Shown here: piece by piece, positions 1 through 5,387 of the stretch | Position numbering within the stretch: position 1 is the stretch's first letter | Layout: every line of letters begins with the position of its first letter | NCBI GenBank assembly: GCA_023265535.1 | Contig: JAHFTI010000307.1 | Location: 1 to 5,778, forward strand | Length of the DNA stretch: 5,778 bases | From: Opitutaceae bacterium | Lineage (GTDB): Bacteria > Verrucomicrobiota > Verrucomicrobiia > Opitutales > Opitutaceae | Direction: 5' to 3' | The notes under the pieces: generated by a model | Told to the model about the DNA's origin: nothing | Seen by the model: the letters and a program-made list of their open reading frames with translations, nothing else | Database searches by the model: none | Translations under genes and position numbers: made by a program

Positions 1-394
1 TCGACTCGGGGGAAAGCAGGTGGGACTGGCCGTCGACGTAGCTGGTGAAGGAGGCGCCCTCCTCGCGCATGGAGCGTGAATGCGGCAGGGAAAAGATCTG
101 GAAGCCGCCCGAGTCGGTGAGCACCGGACCGTCCCAATTCATGAAGCGGTGAATGCCGCCAAACTTGCGGAAAACCTCGGCGCCCGGGCGCAGGAGCAGG
201 TGGTAGGTGTTGGCCAGCAGCACCTGCGCGCCCAGGGCCTTCAGGTTGTCCACCGTGAGGGTCTTCACCGTGGCCTGCGTGCCCACGGGCATGAACACAG
301 GCGTGCGCACCGTGCCGTGCAGCGTCCGGAAAGTGGTCGCGCGGGCCTTGGTGCCGCGGGCCTCTTTCTCGAGCGTGAAGGGAAGCTTCGACAT
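1..394 (-). CDS. tgt: Queuine/7-deazaguanine tRNA-ribosyltransferase (Tgt), N-terminal 131 residues, cut by left window edge
   Basis: Tgt swaps guanine-34 in the anticodon of tRNAs with GUN anticodons (Asp, Asn, His, Tyr) for the queuosine precursor preQ1, in the cytosol. Reading the minus strand from the ATG at 394-392 gives a protein starting MSKLPFTLEKEARGTKARAT. It goes on through the family hallmarks TPVFMPVGTQATVK (residues 31-44), LLANTYHLLLRPG (59-71) and LTDSGGFQIFSL (92-103). Asp94 in the TDSGGFQ motif matches the active-site aspartate known for the family (Asp89 in E. coli). The match to E. coli Tgt is essentially colinear and gap-free, so the start is well supported although no strong ribosome-binding site precedes it. 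The zinc site and the catalytic nucleophile aspartate lie beyond the window. The aldo/keto reductase gene ends 59 bases upstream on the same strand, so the two could be cotranscribed, although their functions are unrelated. Confidence 0.96.
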   Translation of the reverse strand, partial: MSKLPFTLEKEARGTKARATTFRTLHGTVRTPVFMPVGTQATVKTLTVDNLKALGAQVLLANTYHLLLRPGAEVFRKFGGIHRFMNWDGPVLTDSGGFQIFSLPHSRSMREEGASFTSYVDGQSHLLSPES

Positions 395-453
395 GGGGGA
401 TCCGGAAGGTGCCGCGCGGTCCCGCCCGAGGGAAGCCTTTTTCCCGAGCCTGC

Positions 454-1539
454 TCAGCCCTGCGCCAGGGCGGCGATATCCTCGAGCCGCTTGATGATGG
501 GCAGGTGCTGCGTGCAGGCCTCCTCGCACTGGCCGCACTGCAGGCAGTTGGCCGCCACGTCGGGGGACATCGACCAATGCCACTTGAGGCGGTCGGCCAT
601 GGCGGCATCCGTACCCACCAGGATCCTCTGGTTATACACATCCATCAGCTTCGGAATCTCGAGCTGTGCGGGACAGGGCAGGCAATAGCCACAGCCCGTG
701 CAGAAGCCGTTGAAGCTCGTGCTCAGGTTCTGCTTGAGGCGCTCGATGTGTTCGGCGCTGTAGGGGGCGAAATTCTCGACCGCTGCGACAGCCTGGTCCA
801 CCTCGTCGGTGTTGGAGAAGCCGACCAGGGCGGCGGTGATCGCGGGTTGTGAGATGTTGAAGCGCAGCGCGGCCTGCACCACGTCACGGTCCTGCGGGCC
901 CTTCAGGAAGGCGAGGCGCTCCGCATTGCGCGGGATGAGCCCGCCACCCAGAGGGTTCATGGTCACCACGCCGACCCGGTGTTGCAGCGCCGCCTCGAGG
1001 GCTTTCGCGCGGAAGGGGAAATTGATCGCATTGTAACCGATGGTGATGCCCTCGAAGAGTCCCGACTCCAGGACCCTTGCGATCCCGTCGCCATCGAGGT
1101 GCGAGGAGACCACGAGATGCTCGATCAGGCCCTCCTCCTTTGCCCTCAGGGCGGCGGCAATCGCCCCACCCTGCGTGCGCTCCTCCAGCTGGCCGTCGCG
1201 CAGGAGACACCAGATGTGGAAGAAATCGATGCGTTGCACGTTCAGGCGCGTGAGCGAACGCTCGAGACTTTCACGCAGCTTGTCGCCGTTGGCCTCGGCA
1301 CACTTCGTCGAGACAAAATAGGAGTTCCTGGGAAGCCGCCTGAGGGCATGGCCGAAGATGGCCTCGCTGCGGTCGTCGCAGTAGTAGGGCGCCGTATCAA
1401 AATAGTTGATACCACGGGCGTGGGCATGCAGCAGGACCTCGGCGGAGAGATCCAGGTCCTCGGGCTTCGCGAAACGCATGCCGCCGAAGGCGATTGCGGA
1501 GATGTTCTTGCCGGTCTTGCCGTAGGGTTTGGTCCACAT
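454..1539 (-). CDS. Aldo/keto reductase with C-terminal 4Fe-4S ferredoxin-like domain (COG1453 type)
   Basis: This is a predicted cytosolic oxidoreductase of 361 residues; the substrate is unknown. The N-terminal ~270 residues are an aldo/keto reductase TIM barrel, opening WTKPYGKTGKNISAIAFGG. The catalytic tetrad of the family is visible: Asp48 and Tyr53 (in FDTAPYY), Lys79 (in VSTKC) and His108 (in FHIW). The C-terminal part has two cysteine groups, C280/C283/C286/C289-Pro (CTGCGYCLPCP) and C332/C335/C338/C342 (CLQCGQCEEAC), typical of members predicted to bind 4Fe-4S clusters. The residue after the last cysteine is Thr rather than the Pro usual in ferredoxin motifs. I chose the ATG at 1539-1537 because the protein then begins right at the conserved barrel start. 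A GTG eight codons upstream (1563-1561) is open but adds only a non-conserved leader. Neither start has a clear Shine-Dalgarno. The stop is TGA at 456-454. The NADPH/flavin/ferredoxin preference cannot be read from the sequence. Confidence 0.93.
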   Translation of the reverse strand: MWTKPYGKTGKNISAIAFGGMRFAKPEDLDLSAEVLLHAHARGINYFDTAPYYCDDRSEAIFGHALRRLPRNSYFVSTKCAEANGDKLRESLERSLTRLNVQRIDFFHIWCLLRDGQLEERTQGGAIAAALRAKEEGLIEHLVVSSHLDGDGIARVLESGLFEGITIGYNAINFPFRAKALEAALQHRVGVVTMNPLGGGLIPRNAERLAFLKGPQDRDVVQAALRFNISQPAITAALVGFSNTDEVDQAVAAVENFAPYSAEHIERLKQNLSTSFNGFCTGCGYCLPCPAQLEIPKLMDVYNQRILVGTDAAMADRLKWHWSMSPDVAANCLQCGQCEEACTQHLPIIKRLEDIAALAQG

Positions 1540-1590
1540 GGTCGAAGGGGGAATGGGCAACACTCTGCACGGGAACGCAGTGTGCAGGCC

Positions 1591-1620
1591 ATATTAATCC
1601 TGGGCGCACATTTGAGTCAG
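1591..1620 (-). promoter_or_regulatory. Candidate sigma70-like promoter for the aldo/keto reductase gene
   Basis: Read on the minus strand, CTGACT (1620-1615) and TAATAT (1596-1591) match the -35 and -10 consensus at four of six positions each, with an 18-base spacer. TAATAT sits in a small AT-rich island inside GC-rich DNA, in the divergent gap between two genes. Transcription would start near 1584, giving a leader of about 45 bases before the ATG at 1539. This is only a by-eye consensus match in an organism whose promoter sequences are unknown. Confidence 0.25.
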
Positions 1621-1710
1621 GGGGAGCAGCGGCGCTTATGGCGGAGCCGCACCCAGCGTGGTGCCAAGCCTTTATGAGGGCTAAACCGGGAGGCCTTCTG
1701 TGTCGCAATA

Positions 1711-2604
1711 ATGAAATCCCTGTCACCCATGAGAATCCACACGTCAACTTCCCTGTTCCTCCTGGCCATAAGCCTTTTTCCTGTGATGGCATACGCGGCC
1801 ACAATCAAACCCAAAGCCAGCACGGAGGGGGCTGCTGCCGCCCACGGAACTCCCCCCGCGGTCTCCGCCCCGGTGGCCGCACCTGCGGCACCTGCCGCGG
1901 CGCCCGCTGCCCACGCCGAGGAAGCCCCCAGGGTGGCCCCGGACGCTGTCCAGGCCCTGCTGATGGAGGGCAATGCCCGCTTCGTCGAGGGGAAGCCCCT
2001 GCACCCCAATGGCGACAGCTGGCGCCGCACCGCCACGGCCACCAACGGACAGCAACCCCTGGTGACCGTGCTCTCCTGCTCGGACTCGCGGGTTCCCCCG
2101 GAGCTGCTCTTTGACCGCGGCATCGGCGATCTTTTTGTCATCAGGGTGGCTGGCAACGTCGTCGACAAGGACGAGATCGCCACGGCCGAGTATGGCTGCG
2201 GGCACCTTCACACCCCGCTTCTGATGGTCATGGGGCACACCAAGTGCGGTGCCGTCGCCGCCTGCGTGGGCAATGCCCAGGTGCACGGCTCCCTGCCGCA
2301 CCTACTCGCCCACATCAATCCCGCCGAGAAGGCCGCCCGCGCGAAGCATCCCGGCGCCCGCGATGACGAGATCGTGCGCATGACCGTCGTGGAGAACGTA
2401 TGGCAGTCCGTACAGGAGCTGCTGGTCGGAAGCCAGGAACTGCGTCAGCTGGTGCTCGAGGGCAAGCTGCGCGTGGTCGGTGCCATGTACGACATCCAGG
2501 CAGGCACCGTCAGGATTCTCGGACGTCACCCCGACGAGAAACGACTCCTGGCCACAGCTCCCGCGGAAACAGCCCACGGCGAAGGCCCGGCTCCGGCGCA
2601 CTAG
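1711..2604 (+). CDS. Beta-class carbonic anhydrase, exported (signal peptide plus Ala/Pro linker)
   Basis: This is a zinc enzyme for reversible hydration of CO2 to bicarbonate, 297 residues long. The zinc-site motifs of beta-carbonic anhydrases are intact: Cys123-Ser-Asp125-Ser-Arg127, then His176 and Cys179 (GHTKCGAV). The family segments RVAGNV (145-150), EYGCGHL (160-166) and the C-terminal GAMYDIQAGTVRIL (257-270) are also present. The N-terminus is a signal peptide: a basic start, a hydrophobic core SLFLLAISLFPVMA, and a likely cleavage site after Ala27-Tyr-Ala29. An Ala/Pro-rich low-complexity linker follows (about 38-72) before the catalytic fold begins near residue 74. The enzyme therefore probably works in the periplasm or at the cell surface. 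Family members are often ~200-230 residues; the excess is this leader and linker. An alternative ATG at 1729 (residue 7) would still give a good signal peptide. No Shine-Dalgarno is properly spaced for either start. The stop is TAG. Confidence 0.95.
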   Translation: MKSLSPMRIHTSTSLFLLAISLFPVMAYAATIKPKASTEGAAAAHGTPPAVSAPVAAPAAPAAAPAAHAEEAPRVAPDAVQALLMEGNARFVEGKPLHPNGDSWRRTATATNGQQPLVTVLSCSDSRVPPELLFDRGIGDLFVIRVAGNVVDKDEIATAEYGCGHLHTPLLMVMGHTKCGAVAACVGNAQVHGSLPHLLAHINPAEKAARAKHPGARDDEIVRMTVVENVWQSVQELLVGSQELRQLVLEGKLRVVGAMYDIQAGTVRILGRHPDEKRLLATAPAETAHGEGPAPAH

Positions 2605-2645
2605 TCTGTCCGCGGCGGAAAATCCCGCCTGAAGTGGTCCACGGC

Positions 2646-2667
2646 ATGTCCCCCGCGCGGGGGACAT
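2646..2667. terminator. Perfect 22-base GC-rich palindrome, possible terminator of the carbonic anhydrase gene
   Basis: Arm ATGTCCCCC (2646-2654) and its exact complement GGGGGACAT (2659-2667) flank a GCGC centre, so the RNA would form a 9-bp stem with a tetraloop 41 bases after the carbonic anhydrase stop. The following bases, TGTGATT, are only loosely T-rich, so it lacks a classic U-tract. It could be an intrinsic terminator of weak type, a 3'-end stabilising hairpin, or a dyad operator for the downstream ktr genes. The dyad is plain to see; its role is inferred. Confidence 0.45.
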
Positions 2668-2777
2668 TGTGATTCGCGTGCTTGTCATGTCACGGCCTCT
2701 GACTGACTCTTTCCCGAAGGCTGGCGCCCCCGTGCGCCCACTCCCTTTCGCACGCTCCTCATCCCGCCATCACAACG

Positions 2778-4520
2778 ATGCCACCCACCACAGAAAGCCT
2801 CCCCCGCAAACTGGGCGGCACCGTGTTGGAAGCAGGAGTCGTCGTTGCCAGCCTCGCCAGCCTTGCGTCGCTCATCCTGGAGTGGGGCTTCCCCCTGGAA
2901 AGGGATTCCATCGTCCTGCTCCACCGCGTGGACCTCGGCATCCTCGGGTTCTTCCTTTTCCAACTGGTGGGGCGCCTTGTCCTGGCCCGGAGGAAACTCG
3001 AGTACCTTGGGAAATTTCGGCTGGAGTACGCCTTGGGGGTGGTCCTCGCGGCGGTGCTCTGCTGGGCCTACCAACTCGGTGATGCAGGCGGATGGACCAC
3101 CTCAAAGGCCAGTCAGCTCACCAAGGCCTACCTTGCTTCAACTCAGCTGCTCATAGGAGCCTTCATGCTCCTCGGGCTCGCCCGCGCCTCCCGGGTCCTC
3201 GCGAAGCTGAATATTCAGCCCGCGAAACTGGTGGCGGCATCCTTCCTTTTCGCCATCGCCGCAGGAGCCGCGCTCCTGATGCTGCCCAAGGCGCAACTCT
3301 ATGAGCTGTCATGGACTGATGCCTTCTTCCTGAGCACCAGCGCCGTGTGCGTCACCGGGCTGTCGACTGTCGATATCACGCAGGTCCTGAGTTTCAACGG
3401 ACAGGTCATCCTCCTGCTGCTCATTCAGATGGGCGGCCTTGGCATCATGACCCTCGCCGGGGGCATTGGGATTCTCTTCGGCGGCATGGGCGGCATGAAA
3501 CAACGCATGCTCCTGCGTGACATCATGGGCCATGAAGGGGTTGAACGCGTGCGGGACCTGCTCGCCCGCATCATGAGCCTCACCCTTGCGCTGGAGCTGC
3601 TGGGAGCCCTGTGGCTGTGGTTCTCGTGGCAAAACCAGATTCCGGATGACGCAGAGCGTGCCTGGATAGCAGTATTCCACTCGATTTCGGCCTTCTGCAA
3701 CGCCGGCTTTTCCAACCTGCCCGCCGGCCTGGCATCACCGGCCTTTTCGCAGTCCCTGCCCGGCCTGGCAGGCCTCATGGTGCTTGTGGCGCTCGGCTCC
3801 TCCGGATGTCTCGCCCTCTTCGAGGTGCTGGCCAAGGGGCTCAAACCCCGGAGCTTCTCGCACTCGACCCGCCTCACCTTGCGCACCCATTACGGCCTGT
3901 TTGGCCTCGCAACCCTGCTGATCTGGGGGGCCGAATACGCCTTCTCCCACTGGCATGTCATCCCTGGCAGCTCCTGGACCAATGCTGCAATGCTCTCGTT
4001 CATGCCCAGAACCGCAGGATTCCAGAACATCGATCTCACTTTGCTGGGCGCACCCACCCTGATGATCATGATCCTGCTTATGATCATCGGCGGAGCACCT
4101 GGCTCGACGGCAGGCGGCATCAAAATCAACGCCTTTGTGGCACTTGTCTGCTACATGCGCTCCCTGATTCGCGGCGAAGAGCAAGTCCGAATGGGGCGGC
4201 GAGAACTCGCCCCGGACACCTGCCTGCGCGCCATGGCCCTCTTCCTCCTCTACGGCCTGCTTCTGCTCACAGCCACCACGCTGCTGCTCCTCAACGAGGG
4301 CATGGAATTGATGCCCGCCCTCTTCGAGGTGGTGTCGGCACTCTCCACCGTTGGGCTTTCCCTCAACGTCACCCCTCATCTGGGAGAGGCATCCAAATGG
4401 CTGCTCATGGCCTGCATGTTCGTGGGGCGCCTTGGCTTCATCACCGTGCTCTGGGCGCTCTTCGAGCGAGGAAATGACTCGACGGTGCGCCATCCTCGCG
4501 AACCCCTTCCCCTTTTCTAA
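2778..4520 (+). CDS. ktrB: KtrB/TrkH-type potassium translocator with N-terminal four-helix extension
   Basis: This is the cytoplasmic-membrane pore of a Ktr-type K+ uptake system, 580 residues. From about residue 148 on it aligns well with KtrB: FAIAAGAALLMLP (158-170), then four membrane-pore-membrane repeats. Each repeat carries its selectivity-filter glycine: Gly194 in CVTGLSTVD, Gly310 in FCNAGFSNLP, Gly414 in PRTAGFQNID and Gly526 in LSTVGLSLNVTP. The small-residue gating loop in the third repeat is present as GGAPGSTAGGIK (438-449). B. subtilis KtrB is about 445 residues, so roughly 135-145 residues are extra at the N-terminus. They form about four hydrophobic segments (near 17-36, 52-70, 83-100, 119-136), the last leading into spaced basic residues Arg136, Arg139 and Lys143. 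The partner ktrA follows after 15 bases. KtrB is chosen over TrkH because the adjacent regulator has a single RCK unit. No Shine-Dalgarno is seen before the ATG, and the next in-frame Met is at residue 130. The stop is TAA. Confidence 0.95.
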   Translation: MPPTTESLPRKLGGTVLEAGVVVASLASLASLILEWGFPLERDSIVLLHRVDLGILGFFLFQLVGRLVLARRKLEYLGKFRLEYALGVVLAAVLCWAYQLGDAGGWTTSKASQLTKAYLASTQLLIGAFMLLGLARASRVLAKLNIQPAKLVAASFLFAIAAGAALLMLPKAQLYELSWTDAFFLSTSAVCVTGLSTVDITQVLSFNGQVILLLLIQMGGLGIMTLAGGIGILFGGMGGMKQRMLLRDIMGHEGVERVRDLLARIMSLTLALELLGALWLWFSWQNQIPDDAERAWIAVFHSISAFCNAGFSNLPAGLASPAFSQSLPGLAGLMVLVALGSSGCLALFEVLAKGLKPRSFSHSTRLTLRTHYGLFGLATLLIWGAEYAFSHWHVIPGSSWTNAAMLSFMPRTAGFQNIDLTLLGAPTLMIMILLMIIGGAPGSTAGGIKINAFVALVCYMRSLIRGEEQVRMGRRELAPDTCLRAMALFLLYGLLLLTATTLLLLNEGMELMPALFEVVSALSTVGLSLNVTPHLGEASKWLLMACMFVGRLGFITVLWALFERGNDSTVRHPREPLPLF

Positions 4521-4535
4521 CCCGATTTCCACACC

Positions 4536-5219
4536 ATGAACGGTCGTTTTGCCATCATAGGAGCCGGCTCCTTCGGCTCGAGCCTCGCACGCCACCTGAG
4601 TTCCGCCGGAGCGGAAGTCACGCTCATGGACCTCGACCGCGAACGAATAGAGGCACTCAAGGACGCGGTGGAGGTTGCCCTCATCATGGACTGCACCGAC
4701 GGAGCGGCCATGAAGGCCCAGGAGCTCGATGAGATGGATGCGGTGATCATAGCGCTCGGGGACGACTTCGGTGAAACCGTGCTCATCCTGGCCCTCCTGC
4801 AGGAACTCGGGGTGAAACATATCCACGTGAGGGTCTCCTCCGAACGCGAACGCGCCATCGTCACCAAACTCGGGGCGGAGGGGGCGGTGTTCCCGGCAGA
4901 ACGCGCCGGTCGTAGCTTTGCCAGAAGCCTGCTTCTTGGGCTGGGCGGACGACTGGACACCGTGCCCGTCGGCAATGGACATTGCCTCGTACAATTGGCT
5001 GTCCCAAAGGATTTTGTAGGATCCACGATCGAGAGCGTGCAACTCAGGGAGCTGCACAACCTGCATTTGGTCACCGTGCTGACAACGGCCGAGGGCAAGG
5101 AAGACCCCCAGTGTTGCGGCATCCCCAAGTCCACGCGTACCTTCAACCAGGGTGAACGCATGATCCTTTTTGGGCAGGAAAATGCGATCAGCGCCTTCGT
5201 GCGCAAATTCGGAGCCTGA
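4536..5219 (+). CDS. ktrA: KtrA/TrkA-family RCK regulatory subunit of the K+ uptake system
   Basis: This is a cytosolic regulatory subunit, 227 residues; in the family an octameric ring of these proteins binds nucleotide and gates KtrB. The RCK_N Rossmann domain (about 1-125) starts FAIIGAGSFGSSLARHL with the GxGxxG motif at Gly9, Gly11 and Gly14. Acidic Asp32 and Asp34 at the end of the second strand (VTLMDLD) are placed to contact the ribose. The segments DAVIIALGDDFGETVL (68-83) and HIHVRVSSERERAIVTKLG (95-113) are typical of the fold. An RCK_C domain follows (about 140-226), with VGSTIESVQLREL and GERMILFG. One RCK_N/RCK_C unit of this length fits KtrA; classic E. coli TrkA has two such units. 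It lies 15 bases after ktrB on the same strand, so the pair is almost surely one operon. The start is fixed by the Rossmann motif right after it. No Shine-Dalgarno is seen (CCCGATTTCCACACC precedes the ATG), so translation may depend on coupling to ktrB. The stop is TGA. Confidence 0.95.
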   Translation: MNGRFAIIGAGSFGSSLARHLSSAGAEVTLMDLDRERIEALKDAVEVALIMDCTDGAAMKAQELDEMDAVIIALGDDFGETVLILALLQELGVKHIHVRVSSERERAIVTKLGAEGAVFPAERAGRSFARSLLLGLGGRLDTVPVGNGHCLVQLAVPKDFVGSTIESVQLRELHNLHLVTVLTTAEGKEDPQCCGIPKSTRTFNQGERMILFGQENAISAFVRKFGA

Positions 5220-5332
5220 CACCCCTGGGCGGCCTGCGCTTGGGACACCACCAACGCACAGACAGGGACGCTCCGCCACGGGTGCGCCCCGCTTGGAAAC
5301 GGGCGCCGATATGGGCCTGGCGAGACGTTCCC

Positions 5333-5355
5333 CGACGCGACAAAACCTTGCGTCG
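5333..5355. other. Inverted repeat/hairpin in the ktrA-ffh spacer
   Basis: CGACGCGA (5333-5340) pairs with TTGCGTCG (5348-5355) across the loop CAAAACC, giving 8 bp including one G-T wobble. It sits 32 bases before the ffh ATG with no T-run after it, so it does not look like a standard terminator. It could be a structured part of the ffh leader or chance. A second, weaker hairpin (GCGCCC at 5284-5289 with GGGCGC at 5301-5306) lies just upstream. Nothing else is recognised in the 5220-5387 spacer. Confidence 0.3.
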
Positions 5356-5387
5356 CGGCCCCAATCCCGCACTTGTCTTGGCTTCGC

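Noticed and set aside
430..445. Terminator between the aldo/keto reductase and tgt (GGGAA/TTCCC)
   Set aside because: The stem is only 5 bp, with no suitable T-run after it on the minus strand.
979..1677. Plus-strand open frame of 232 codons opposite the aldo/keto reductase
   Set aside because: It is antisense to a well-supported gene with an intact catalytic tetrad, and its translation shows no recognisable motif.
1707..1712. AATAAT as a -10 element for the carbonic anhydrase gene
   Set aside because: It overlaps the ATG at 1711 and has no -35 match at the right distance; it would only make sense if translation began at 1729.
2682..2710. Promoter for ktrB built on TTGTCA at 2682-2687
   Set aside because: The -35 match is good, but no acceptable -10 element lies 16-18 bases downstream.
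3735..5372. Long open frame on the minus strand (545 codons) opposite ktrB and ktrA
   Set aside because: It runs antisense to two clearly recognised genes, its translation is rich in Gly, His, Gln and Glu without any domain, and GC-rich codon usage readily leaves antisense frames open.
5220..5387. Possible small SRP RNA (4.5S) gene next to ffh
   Set aside because: The spacer has hairpins, but the conserved apical-loop and asymmetric-loop motifs of SRP RNA (AGGUCCGGAAGGAAGCAGC-like) are absent on either strand.
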